32,685 nucleotides of DNA from an uncultured Lachnospiraceae bacterium (GCA_949948715.1 CATLGW010000031.1:1-32685); one strand, 5' to 3'. Numbered from the stretch's first letter, positions 24,772 through 32,036 are shown. Translations and numbers: made by a program. The notes: a model not told the origin generated them from the sequence alone.

Positions 24772-25035
24772 ATGGAACAGAAACTATCCCGAGAGGAACT
24801 TGTCGATCTGGTGGAAACCATTATGAGCGTGCATGATAAAAAGACCGGTAAGTTATTGACGGAAGAAGAACACGGTGCGTTGGTAATGAAGTTTAAGCGA
24901 GGAATCAACCATCCGGGAGGGAGTGATTTGATTTATTACCCGGAGTTAGTTGGTCTGCCCAAGGAGCCAACTGTCGATGAAATTGTCGATCTGGCAATAG
25001 AAGGCCCTTCTCCCCAAGAATCAATATCTAAATAG
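24772..25035 (+). CDS. Colicin/pyocin (Im7/Im9-type) DNase immunity protein homologue
   Basis: An 87-residue acidic helical protein. It matches the colicin E DNase immunity family: a first helix LSREELVDLVETIM, an acidic second helix (EEEHGALVMKFK) and the hallmark block HPGGSDLIYYP at residues 47-57, in which the two Tyr (55, 56) and the preceding Ser-Asp bind the HNH nuclease. The C-terminal helix VDEIVDLAIEG completes the four-helix bundle. Length is near-normal (Im9 is 86). AGGAGG precedes ATG 24772. There is no HNH bacteriocin gene adjacent, so this is an orphan immunity gene that should neutralise a foreign DNase toxin. The family call is strong; the cognate toxin is unknown. Confidence 0.85.
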   Translation: MEQKLSREELVDLVETIMSVHDKKTGKLLTEEEHGALVMKFKRGINHPGGSDLIYYPELVGLPKEPTVDEIVDLAIEGPSPQESISK

Positions 25036-25145
25036 CCCGGGGCTGCCACACCTTTGCCCCGCCTTTTCTGTGCATCAAGTGACTTTGGTTTCCTTGAATG
25101 CCGAACAGAAAACGGTTTTTGGTATATATGAGGCAGCCCCGGGCT
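25034..25145. repeat. 112-bp nested inverted repeat (terminator or MITE-like)
   Basis: Perfect 14-base outer arms, 25034-25047 (AGCCCGGGGCTGCC) and 25132-25145, enclose an 8-base inner pair (TTTTCTGT with ACAGAAAA). Innermost is a GCATCAAG/CTTG-A-ATGC pair. Each outer arm is also self-complementary. It overlaps the immunity-gene stop and lies 45 bases from the leftward TrpB2 stop, so it could be a two-way terminator, a small mobile repeat or a structured RNA. No target-site duplication was identified. Confidence 0.55.
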
Positions 25146-25189
25146 GTATTCTTAATGAAAGGCCGGATATGGTTTTTCAGATTTCATCC

Positions 25190-26578
25190 TTAAAATTCAT
25201 TCCCGGGGAATTTCGGAATGCCGTCGATGCCGGGCTTTAAGTCGGCGTCGGTGGGGATATAGTCTTTCATCTCTCCGTTGTTATATCTCTCATAGGCAAC
25301 CATATCAAAATATCCGGTGCCGGTCAGGCCGAAGACGATGGTTTTTTCCTCCCCGGTTTCCTTGCACTTTATGGCTTCGTCTATGGCAATGCGGATGGCG
25401 TGGCTGCTCTCGGGAGCGGGCAGGATGCCCTCCACCCTTGCGAACTGGGTGGCGGCGTCAAACACCGCGGTCTGTTCCACACTCACGGCCTCCATATAGC
25501 CGTCGTGGTAGAGTTGGGAGAGTACGGGACTCATGCCGTGATAGCGCAGTCCGCCGGCATGGTTGGAGGAGGGAATAAATCCGCTTCCCAGAGTGTACAT
25601 CTTGGCCAGAGGGCAAACCTTTCCGGTGTCGCAGAAATCATAGGCAAACACGCCTCTGGTAAAGCTGGGGCAGGATGAGGGCTCCACCGCGATAATGCGG
25701 TAGTTTCTCTCTCCTCGGACCATCTCCCCGGCAAAGGGAGAGATGAGGCCTCCCAGGTTGGAGCCGCCTCCGGCGCAGCCGATAATGATGTCGGGGACAA
25801 TATCATACTTGTCCAGCGCTGCCTTGGTCTCCAGACCGATGACGGTCTGATGCAGCAATACCTGATTCAGTACGCTGCCCAGTACATAGCGATAGCCCTC
25901 TCTGTTCATCTCCGCCTCCACGGCCTCGGAGATGGCGCAGCCCAGGCTTCCGGTGGTGCCGGGATGCTCCGCCAGGATTTTTCTTCCCACCTCAGTGGTT
26001 TCACTGGGGGAGGGGGTTACGGTAGCCCCATAGGTTCTCATCACTTCCCTGCGGAAGGGCTTCTGCTCATAGGAGACCTTCACCATATATACCAGGCAGT
26101 CCAGCCCGAAATAGGAACAGGCCATGGACAGAGCCGTACCCCACTGGCCTGCGCCGGTTTCGGTGGTGACGCCTTTGAGTCCCTGTTTTTTTGCGTAATA
26201 CGCCTGGGCGATGGCAGAGTTTAATTTATGGCTTCCGCTGGTGTTGTTGCCCTCAAATTTGTAATATATCTTGGCGGGGGTCTGCAGCTTTTCCTCCAGA
26301 CAGTAAGCTCTCACCAGGGGAGAGGGGCGGTACATCCTGTAGAAATCCTGAATTTCCTGGGGAATGGGAATATAGGCGTTTGTCTCGTCCAACTCCTGGG
26401 CCACCAGTTCGTCGCAGAACACGGCCTTTAGCTCCTCGGCTGTCATGGGCTGCAGAGTGCCCGGGTTTAAAAGAGGTGCGGGCTTGTTTTTCATATCCGC
26501 CCGCAGATTATACCACTGCGTGGGAATCTCGCTTTCCTCGAGATAGATCTTATAAGGAATTTTCTTTTCTTCGCTCAT
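25190..26578 (-). CDS. TrpB2-type tryptophan synthase beta-like PLP enzyme
   Basis: A 462-residue type II PLP enzyme of the TrpB2 clade, longer than classic TrpB (about 400), which condenses indole with serine. The lysine that binds PLP is Lys118 in GSHKLNSA, in a GNNTSGSHKLNSA block. Also present are ETGAGQWG and the Gly-rich phosphate loop GCAGGGSNLGG. The N-terminal extension (MSEEKKIPYKIYLEES) is typical of TrpB2. The start is ATG 26578, because GGAGGA lies five bases upstream; the frame from 26608 adds ten residues without a signal. No trpA or other trp gene is nearby, which fits a salvage role using free indole. Confidence 0.85.
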   Translation of the reverse strand: MSEEKKIPYKIYLEESEIPTQWYNLRADMKNKPAPLLNPGTLQPMTAEELKAVFCDELVAQELDETNAYIPIPQEIQDFYRMYRPSPLVRAYCLEEKLQTPAKIYYKFEGNNTSGSHKLNSAIAQAYYAKKQGLKGVTTETGAGQWGTALSMACSYFGLDCLVYMVKVSYEQKPFRREVMRTYGATVTPSPSETTEVGRKILAEHPGTTGSLGCAISEAVEAEMNREGYRYVLGSVLNQVLLHQTVIGLETKAALDKYDIVPDIIIGCAGGGSNLGGLISPFAGEMVRGERNYRIIAVEPSSCPSFTRGVFAYDFCDTGKVCPLAKMYTLGSGFIPSSNHAGGLRYHGMSPVLSQLYHDGYMEAVSVEQTAVFDAATQFARVEGILPAPESSHAIRIAIDEAIKCKETGEEKTIVFGLTGTGYFDMVAYERYNNGEMKDYIPTDADLKPGIDGIPKFPGNEF

Positions 26579-26639
26579 TTTTTCCTCCATTTTCATATAT
26601 GGCGCCATTTACATTCCTCGGCGCCCCTTGTCAGAGTTC

Positions 26640-26668
26640 ATATTATCATAGTTGGAAAAAATGCGCAA
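26640..26668 (-). promoter_or_regulatory. Promoter of the TrpB2 gene
   Basis: On the minus strand TTGCGC (26663-26668) and TAATAT (26640-26645) are 17 bases apart. The leader carries GGCGCC twice (26601-26606 and 26620-26625), able to form a hairpin shortly before the GGAGGA site. Confidence 0.65.
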
Positions 26669-26683
26669 ATTATTTTCTTGTTT

Positions 26684-27157
26684 TTATGGCTTCTGTTTTT
26701 GTTTTCCCGTGTAATCCTCTGAAAGAATCCTGAACACACATACGGAATCCGCCTGGGCGTCTGTGAATTCGATTTCTTTTCCCGATTGATGCGCGAACAT
26801 TCTGCGCAAGGCGTGTCTCTTTTCGGCGGAATTTTCTATGAATTCCACCGTTCCGCTTCCCACAACGCTGGAAAAATAGTATCCCGATTGGCAGGGCGTT
26901 TCGGCAAACAACGGCTGGCCCTCACAGAAAACGGTAAAACATACCTTATTGTTTCGTTTTAATACCTCTATTTTCCTTCCCTCCCTGGCACAATGAAAAT
27001 AGAGGATTAAAGAATTCTCTTCCATTTCGTAGCCATAGCTCAAAGGTATGACATAGGGCATATCGCCGTCGATCATGGCCACGCTGGCGGTACGGCAGGC
27101 GTCCAACACGGCTGTTATTTTATTGACATCCTTAATTTGTCTGTCTCTTCTTCTCAT
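26684..27157 (-). CDS. Pyridoxamine 5'-phosphate oxidase-fold, NimA-like flavoprotein
   Basis: A 157-residue split-barrel FMN-binding-type protein. The N-terminus MRRRDRQIKD followed by VLDACRTASVAMIDGDMPYVIPLSYGYE is typical of the NimA-like group (5-nitroimidazole reductases and relatives), and LILYFHCAREGRKIEVL follows as usual. The C-terminal helix region is also in register. The start is ATG 27157, which gives the family's canonical beginning; ATG 27169 adds four residues. A much longer open frame upstream is only the antisense of endonuclease III. It may reduce nitro compounds or act on heme or pyridoxal derivatives; this cannot be decided from sequence. Confidence 0.82.
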   Translation of the reverse strand: MRRRDRQIKDVNKITAVLDACRTASVAMIDGDMPYVIPLSYGYEMEENSLILYFHCAREGRKIEVLKRNNKVCFTVFCEGQPLFAETPCQSGYYFSSVVGSGTVEFIENSAEKRHALRRMFAHQSGKEIEFTDAQADSVCVFRILSEDYTGKQKQKP

Positions 27158-27328
27158 GTTCCCTCTCATTCCGTCGCCCAGGCGGCTATATTGTTTTGTT
27201 TTTCCATTATACATCTTTATCGGCCGGATAGGAAATGCTTCTTTCAATCTTTTTTGTGCCGTGTTATAATTTGTTTGGCGGGGTAATGAACCCATGTGCC
27301 GGCATGAGTGAAAGGAATGTGAGATACC

Positions 27329-27967
27329 ATGACGAAGAAAAAACTGGCCCTTGAGGTCATTGAGAGACTGAAGAAGGAATATCCGGATTCGGATTGTACC
27401 CTGGAATATGATCAGGCCTGGAAGCTCTTGGTGAGTGTGCGGCTGGCGGCCCAGTGTACGGATGCGAGAGTGAATGTAGTGGTGGAGAAGCTCTATGAGA
27501 AATTTCCCGATGTGAATGCTCTGGCGTCTGCCGCCCCGGAGGAGATCGAAGAAATCGTGCGGCCCTGCGGTCTGGGACACAGCAAGGCTCGGGATATAAG
27601 CGCCTGTATGAAGGTGCTGCGGGATGAGTACGGCGGAAAGGTGCCGGAGGACTTTGACAGGCTTTTGGCTCTCCCCGGCGTGGGCAGAAAGAGCGCGAAT
27701 CTGATTATGGGAGATGTGTTCGGAAAGCCGGCCATTGTCACCGATACCCACTGTATCCGTCTCACTAACCGGATCGGTCTGGTGGACGGCGTCAAGGAGC
27801 CGGCCAAGGTGGAGAGGGAACTGTGGAAAATCATTCCGCCCCAGGAGGGCAATGGCTTTTGTCATCGTCTGGTGGACCACGGCAGAGCCGTGTGCACGGC
27901 CCGGACCAAACCGTATTGCGACGGCTGTTGTCTGGAGGATATCTGCAGGAAGGCGGGCATAGCGTGA
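27329..27967 (+). CDS. nth: Endonuclease III, DNA base-excision repair glycosylase/AP lyase
   Basis: A 212-residue helix-hairpin-helix glycosylase that removes oxidised pyrimidines and cuts abasic sites. The HhH loop LPGVGRKSANLIM carries catalytic Lys121, and catalytic Asp139 lies in VTDTH. The C-terminal [4Fe-4S] cluster ligands are Cys189, Cys197, Cys200 and Cys206, so the spacing is C-x7-C-x2-C-x5-C, with one residue more than the classic C-x6-C. Length is normal. A probable -10 box (TATAAT, 27267-27272) with a weak -35 lies upstream. It is divergent from the NimA-like gene and precedes the LysM-GH18 gene, with which it is unlikely to be co-regulated. Confidence 0.93.
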   Translation: MTKKKLALEVIERLKKEYPDSDCTLEYDQAWKLLVSVRLAAQCTDARVNVVVEKLYEKFPDVNALASAAPEEIEEIVRPCGLGHSKARDISACMKVLRDEYGGKVPEDFDRLLALPGVGRKSANLIMGDVFGKPAIVTDTHCIRLTNRIGLVDGVKEPAKVERELWKIIPPQEGNGFCHRLVDHGRAVCTARTKPYCDGCCLEDICRKAGIA

Positions 27968-27988
27968 GAGGAATTTCCAAGGCTCACA

Positions 27989-28016
27989 GCATAGTATGAT
28001 AAGAGCTTCATATAAT
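27989..28016 (+). promoter_or_regulatory. SigE-like (mother-cell sporulation) promoter
   Basis: GCATAGT (27989-27995) and CATATAAT (28009-28016) are 13 bases apart. The Bacillus SigE pattern is about G-C/T-ATATT, 13-15 bases, CATACA-A/C/T-T, so this matches all but one base of each box. It sits 30 bases before the LysM-GH18 start, where no matching SigA -35 was found. Confidence 0.5.
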
Positions 28017-28045
28017 GTAGCGAAGAATGTTCCGGAGGTTTCGGG

Positions 28046-28915
28046 ATGGAGATTTATGTGGTCAGGGCAGGGGACAATGTGGACGGAATCGCCGCCTCCT
28101 TGGGAGTGCCTGTAAATGAGATTATTTATGACAATCAACTGGTGTATCCTTATGAGCTTGCCGTGGGGCAGGCTCTTTTGATTGAGCAGGGGGAGAGCGG
28201 AGAGCGCATTACCGGTGAGGAAACCGGTCTGTCCCGGACGCAGAGGCGGGAGATTTCCGTCAGCGGATATGCCTATCCCTTTATCAGCCAGTGGGTTTTA
28301 GGTCAGACCCTTCCCTTTTTATCGGAATTGCCGGTCTTTTCCTACGGTTTTACCGGGGAGGGGGAGCTGATCGCACCTCTCTGGGATGACGAGTGGATGG
28401 TCAGGGAGGCCGCCGCCTACCGTGTCCGGCCGGTACTTACCCTGACTCCCTTTGGTCCCGACGGAAGGTTTAACAATGCCCTGATCAGCTCTGTGGTCAA
28501 CAATGACTCTTACGTGGAGAGACTGATTCAAAATCTGCTGCGGGTAATGGAGAGAAAGGGGTATACCGGGGTGGATATCGACTTTGAGTATATTCTGGCC
28601 TCCGACCGGGACGCCTTTACCGCCTTTGTGGAGAGGGTGGCGGAGAGGATGCGGGAGGAGGGCTATCAGACCTCGGTGGCTCTGGCCCCCAAGACCTCCG
28701 CGGACCAGGAGGGACTTTTGTACGAGGGAAAGGATTATGGGGCGCTGGGGGCGGCGGCGGATTTCGTTCTGTTAATGACCTACGAGTGGGGATATACATA
28801 CTACCATTTAAGTCATAAGTGTTATTGTTACGCTTATTTCGGGACTCTGGGGTATATCTCCAACGTAAAACTGGCATTATTCAGCCGCCCGCGTCTATTG
28901 GGTGTATCCTTTTGA
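28046..28915 (+). CDS. LysM-GH18 (SleL/YaaH-like) cortex hydrolase, 3' part interrupted by an element
   Basis: A 289-residue open frame of which only the first 252 residues are native. An N-terminal LysM (about 2-47, MEIYVVRAGDNVDGIAASLG) binds peptidoglycan, and a GH18 N-acetylglucosaminidase-type barrel starts near residue 70 with the catalytic DIDFE (Asp177, Asp179, Glu181). GH18 similarity runs through MTYEWGYTY (244-252), then stops abruptly and is replaced by an unrelated tail in AT-rich DNA. Homologues continue with a Gly/Pro-rich loop and another 100 or more residues. Family members act on spore cortex in the mother cell; the upstream SigE-like promoter fits. As it stands the protein lacks the last barrel strands and is probably inactive. 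GGAGG precedes ATG 28046. Confidence 0.85.
   Translation: MEIYVVRAGDNVDGIAASLGVPVNEIIYDNQLVYPYELAVGQALLIEQGESGERITGEETGLSRTQRREISVSGYAYPFISQWVLGQTLPFLSELPVFSYGFTGEGELIAPLWDDEWMVREAAAYRVRPVLTLTPFGPDGRFNNALISSVVNNDSYVERLIQNLLRVMERKGYTGVDIDFEYILASDRDAFTAFVERVAERMREEGYQTSVALAPKTSADQEGLLYEGKDYGALGAAADFVLLMTYEWGYTYYHLSHKCYCYAYFGTLGYISNVKLALFSRPRLLGVSF
28785..28835. other. Probable attL junction of the integrated element
   Basis: GH18 coding sequence ends at about 28801, after GGATATACATAC, and the recombinase 3' end begins at 28834. That only 30 bases separate them is typical of an attachment site. The core crossover bases cannot be fixed without the right-hand junction or an intact homologue. Confidence 0.55.
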
Positions 28916-30438
28916 TAGTACACTTTTTCTATGACTTCTTTTAAAATCTGGTTGTTCGAAGCCACACCATTTGTATGATAGTTTTGCAGGAGAAACTGCA
29001 CCTTAGGCGCATACAATTCTTTTTCCATCTGTAGATTTTCCAGTCGGTCAAGCTCGTCTTTAGCCAGGAGGAGGCTTTCAGAGAGCTGGAGTATGTTTTG
29101 ATTCAGCAGATTGGAGCGCTGTTGGAAAATTTCTACTGTATAGATACCCTGCTCCAACAAATCGTATGTCTTGTTAAGCTGTGCCTTCAATCCCTTGATT
29201 TCAGACTCAATCCTGGAGATAGCGGCCTGTTTATTATCTATTTCTCTGGAAACGGGAATGTCTGTGGCGGAGGCCGCCTTATTAAGCTCATAGGTGTCCA
29301 GCCAATTTTTCAGAAACAAAAGTATTTGCTGTTCTACGAGGAAAATAGGGCTGGAGACGTTATTGCAGTATCGGTTTGGGCATTTTAGCGCGGAGTATTT
29401 GTTGCGGCTGTTGGGGGCCAGTCTGGTCATCATGTGGCCGCATTTTTTACAGTATACAATGCCGGACAGGGGGTTCTGCAGCACCTGACTAGAGGGGACA
29501 GTATTTTTGCGGTATGTTCTGCGCAGCGTGGCGGCAAGCTCAAAGGTGGATTCGTCTATGATCGCATCGTGGATCCCTTTGACACACAGGTAATCAGGAT
29601 TATTTTTACGCAATGTGATTATTTTTCCATTGACGGACGTCTTGACATCTTTCTGCTTCCCGAAAAACACATACCCGGCATATGTTTTGTTACGCAGCAT
29701 ATCTGCTATGGTGGCCTTGGACCATGAAGCGCCTCCGGAGGGTTTAATCCCCATGGAATCCAAACGGGCGGCGATCATATCCGTGCCCAGATGCTGCCTT
29801 GTTCCATCGGGCTGGAGTTTCCCATGACAGTACCAGTCAAATATCTGGCGGACAACATCGGCCTGTTCCGGAACAATCTCCAGGGTGTAGCCTTTGTTGT
29901 GCGGAATTTTGACCTTGTGGTATCCATAGGGGGCCGTACTGCCGATGTATTTTCCTTCCTTGACGGAGGCGATCCTGCCGCGCTGCAGTCGGCGGTTGAT
30001 AGTTTTGTATTCACGGCGGGACATAAAAAGCCCAAACTCAAAATACTCCTCGTCAAATTCATCGTTTGGGTCGTATATTTTGCCGGGAGTGATGATCTTA
30101 GTGTTGGAATATTTGAACGCGTCAGATACTATGCCCTGGTCCTTTGTGTTGCCTCTGGCCAAACGCTCTACTTCCACCACCAGTACTCCGTCCCAATTAC
30201 CGGCCTCGACATCGGCCAAAAGCTCCTGTACAATCGGACGAGCATCGATGGTATCGCCGGATACCACCTCGTTGTAATATTTGGTGATGCTGATGTGATT
30301 CTTTTCCGCAAATTCAGCCAATATGCGATGGTGCCTTTTCAAGGTCTCCTCCTCCCCGCGGAGTTCCGCGTCACGGTCAGCGCGGCTCTTGCGGAGATAG
30401 GCACAGTATTTGCCCGCAAGGTTTAAAGTGTTCTTCAT
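28834..30438 (-). CDS. Large serine recombinase (site-specific integrase/excisionase)
   Basis: A 534-residue large serine recombinase. The catalytic domain starts YCAYLRKSRADRD, with nucleophile Ser18 in R-K-S, and contains VEVERLARG and the recombinase Arg residues. The Recombinase domain (around APYGYHKVKI, then RLDSMGIKPSGGASWSKATIADMLRNKTYAG) follows. A zinc ribbon (CKKCG... CPNRYC, about 355-380) and a coiled coil (about 410-480) complete the type. The start is ATG 30438, with AAGGAG six bases upstream; the frame to 30504 only extends into the promoter. Its 3' end lies 30 bases from the GH18 break, so it is the likely agent of integration. A strong promoter precedes it. Confidence 0.93.
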   Translation of the reverse strand: MKNTLNLAGKYCAYLRKSRADRDAELRGEEETLKRHHRILAEFAEKNHISITKYYNEVVSGDTIDARPIVQELLADVEAGNWDGVLVVEVERLARGNTKDQGIVSDAFKYSNTKIITPGKIYDPNDEFDEEYFEFGLFMSRREYKTINRRLQRGRIASVKEGKYIGSTAPYGYHKVKIPHNKGYTLEIVPEQADVVRQIFDWYCHGKLQPDGTRQHLGTDMIAARLDSMGIKPSGGASWSKATIADMLRNKTYAGYVFFGKQKDVKTSVNGKIITLRKNNPDYLCVKGIHDAIIDESTFELAATLRRTYRKNTVPSSQVLQNPLSGIVYCKKCGHMMTRLAPNSRNKYSALKCPNRYCNNVSSPIFLVEQQILLFLKNWLDTYELNKAASATDIPVSREIDNKQAAISRIESEIKGLKAQLNKTYDLLEQGIYTVEIFQQRSNLLNQNILQLSESLLLAKDELDRLENLQMEKELYAPKVQFLLQNYHTNGVASNNQILKEVIEKVYYQKDTPNRRGRLNNASFTLEIYPRVPK

Positions 30439-30475
30439 AATGTACTCCTTTATTATTAGGGTATTGATAATTTCA

Positions 30476-30504
30476 ATCGTAATGTATAAAAATGTATGTG
30501 TCAA
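30476..30504 (-). promoter_or_regulatory. Promoter of the serine recombinase
   Basis: On the minus strand TTGACA (30499-30504) and TACGAT (30476-30481) are 17 bases apart, with a repeated ATACAT in the spacer that may be an operator for the divergent XRE regulator. It is a SigA-type promoter; no sporulation-type promoter was noticed upstream of the recombinase. Confidence 0.72.
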
Positions 30505-30571
30505 CAGAAAATAATGTAATGATATATGCTATTTTGATGCAGTTAACCGGGCAAAAATAAAAGATGGAGAT

Positions 30572-30772
30572 ATGGAAGTAAAATTAAAAGTAAGAGAAGA
30601 AAGGAAGGAAAGGGGAATTACCATCCGGCAGCTCGCAAGGATGTCCGGAGTCAGCAGGTCGCAGATATCGGCGATCGAAAGAGGACAATCGATGCCATCT
30701 ATATTAGTGATCTGCCAGTTGGCAAATGCGTTAAATGTGAGGCCAGAGGAATTGTATGATTATGTGCCGTAA
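30572..30772 (+). CDS. Small XRE-family (Cro/C1) regulator
   Basis: A 66-residue single-domain HTH protein. LKVREERKERGITIRQLARMSGVSRSQISAIERGQSMPSILVICQLANALNV gives all five helices of a Cro/C1 domain, with the recognition helix SRSQISAIERGQ. It ends with PEELYDYVP and has no oligomer domain. It is divergent from the recombinase, 133 bases away, so it is a candidate repressor of the integrase promoter. The Shine-Dalgarno is poor: GGAG ends two bases from the ATG. Confidence 0.87.
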   Translation: MEVKLKVREERKERGITIRQLARMSGVSRSQISAIERGQSMPSILVICQLANALNVRPEELYDYVP

Positions 30773-30803
30773 GACCTGGGCAAATGCTTGATAGAAGGAA
30801 GTT

Positions 30804-30829
30804 GCCCCGATTCCATGTGAAACCGGGGC
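30804..30829 (+). terminator. Hairpin after the small XRE gene
   Basis: GCCCCG (30804-30809) pairs with CGGGGC (30824-30829) around a 14-base loop. No T-run follows, so this may be a structure rather than a terminator. A second stem, AAGAGAGG with CCCCTCTT near 30877-30897, overlaps the HicB stop. Confidence 0.35.
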
Positions 30830-30893
30830 TGCTAGATAAATATCATGCTGGGTTTAATAACTTTTGCTGAGTATTAAGAGAGGAAAACCCCTC

Positions 30894-31298
30894 TTATCCT
30901 AAGTGAAGTTGAGATTTGAGAGCATCTTGTAATACTTGGGAAAAGTTAATATTGCGTTCTAGTGCGGCGGCATTGAGCCATGCAGGTAACGTTACGGTAC
31001 GGTTGACAGAGCGGTTAATGTGTGCCTGACGGATAGACGGCATATATACATCTACCAGTACAACGCGTTCGTTGGGCCGCGTGTCTACCTCTGCCAAAGG
31101 AGTGGGAGCAGGAATTTCTTCTGCGTCTTCTTCCAGTCCATAAAGGACGCAGCCAAGAAGTTTTCTTGCAGATAAAAGTGCATCATCATCATTCACGCCG
31201 CTTGTGGCGCATTTCAGATCAGGAAAATCTACAGCGATTTCCTGGCCGGGTTCGTAAGTGAAAACAGCAGGGTAGAAGTAGCGTTCTACTTTTTTCAT
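30894..31298 (-). CDS. HicB-family antitoxin-like protein (no HicA seen)
   Basis: A 134-residue HicB-type protein. The N-terminal half is the partial RNase H fold of the family: YFYPAVFTYEPGQEIAVDFPDLKCATSG with the usual D-D and ARKLLGCVLYGLEED. The C-terminal half (NRTVTLPAWLNAAALERNINFSQVLQDAL) is a ribbon-helix-helix-type DNA-binding part. The start is ATG 31298, because AAGGAGG is eight bases upstream, whereas ATG 31304 is only two bases from it. A HicA toxin (about 60 residues, dsRBD-like) is absent on either side. It is therefore an orphan antitoxin or a stand-alone regulator of the element. Confidence 0.85.
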   Translation of the reverse strand: MKKVERYFYPAVFTYEPGQEIAVDFPDLKCATSGVNDDDALLSARKLLGCVLYGLEEDAEEIPAPTPLAEVDTRPNERVVLVDVYMPSIRQAHINRSVNRTVTLPAWLNAAALERNINFSQVLQDALKSQLHLG

Positions 31299-31333
31299 GG
31301 GCATAGCCTCCTTAATCTGATATGCCAGGAAGC

Positions 31334-31525
31334 TTAATCCCAGTCTATAGCTTCATGTGGAATAGTTCCATGTTCAGAAATACTCTGGTTCGCTCTTTTT
31401 ATAGCTTCTACTTCATCTGGCATAGGGGTTTCTTCTGGAATAAACCTTACCAGTACTTTAAAAATAGTGTCCATGTCGCTTTCATCAATTAAATCAATTA
31501 GGCTTTTTACCATTTCCTTGCTCAT
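31334..31525 (-). CDS. Antitoxin partner of the RelE-type toxin
   Basis: A 63-residue acidic, helical protein: MSKEMVKSLIDLIDESDMDTI, then FIPEETPMPDEVEAIKRANQSI and the tail PHEAIDWD. The family is the small antitoxin commonly found downstream of RelE/ParE toxins in Firmicutes (pattern recognition, not a search result). It lies 11 bases after the toxin gene on the same strand, so toxin and antitoxin are co-transcribed with the toxin first. No DNA-binding domain is obvious, so the C-terminal tail may be the toxin-wrapping part. Confidence 0.75.
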   Translation of the reverse strand: MSKEMVKSLIDLIDESDMDTIFKVLVRFIPEETPMPDEVEAIKRANQSISEHGTIPHEAIDWD

Positions 31526-31536
31526 ATTCGCATCTC

Positions 31537-31776
31537 CTATAATCTTTTATATGCCTGGCCTCTGGGCAAGACATCCTTTATTATTATTGTTTCGTTTTTC
31601 ACGGAAAATAAGACTCTCAAATCGCCAACCCTTAAACGATAGTCTTCTGTAAAACCTTGAAGTCTGATAACGTCACCAGAGGGAAGTTTTTCGATCGCAG
31701 CTTTAATCCGCTGTTTTGAAGACTTATCCATCTTGCTGATATGTTTTGCAGCATCTTTTTCATATTGTATTTGCAT
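31537..31776 (-). CDS. RelE/ParE-family toxin (mRNA interferase or gyrase type)
   Basis: A 79-residue basic protein of the RelE/ParE fold. It starts MQIQYEKDAAKHISKMDKSSKQRI, with a helical hairpin, then strand LQGFTEDYRLRVGDLRVLFSVKNETIIIKDVLPRGQAYKRL. The R-L-R-V-G-D-L-R-V-L-F block and final RGQAYKR are the family's core and catalytic C-terminal region. The basic residues (Arg, Lys, Tyr) fit a RelE-like ribosome-dependent RNase better than ParE, but this is not decisive. It is first in a two-gene operon with its antitoxin and has a promoter with a 17-base inverted repeat. Confidence 0.9.
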   Translation of the reverse strand: MQIQYEKDAAKHISKMDKSSKQRIKAAIEKLPSGDVIRLQGFTEDYRLRVGDLRVLFSVKNETIIIKDVLPRGQAYKRL

Positions 31777-31812
31777 CTTTGTTGCTATTCCTTTTCCCTA
31801 TAATGTTACTTT

Positions 31813-31872
31813 ATAATAACACATACAAAAGTATTTGTCAATACGAAAACAAATGCTTTTGTATGTGTTATT
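31813..31872 (-). promoter_or_regulatory. Toxin-antitoxin promoter inside a 24-bp inverted repeat
   Basis: On the minus strand TTGACA (31836-31841) and TATTAT (31813-31818) are 17 bases apart. Perfect 17-base arms (31815-31831 and 31856-31872), extended by six more pairs after one T-G, surround the promoter. This is the expected operator for conditional autorepression by the toxin-antitoxin complex. Confidence 0.78.
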
Positions 31873-32036
31873 GTGCTGCGTGAAATAGGGAGAGGGGGCT
31901 CCAGACAAAAAGTGTCCGAAATTCAGGACAGGTTGTAAGATTTGGCCTTCTCACATCATATATATATAGAGGGGTAAATTTTGACAGAAGAAAAAGGGGA
32001 TATTTTCATTAAAATACAAAAGGAGAGGGCAAAAGT

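Noticed and set aside
27158..28138. N-terminal 327 residues of a long minus-strand frame fused to the NimA-like protein
   Set aside because: This part is antisense to endonuclease III and the GH18 start; family homology begins only at MRRRDRQIKD (27157).
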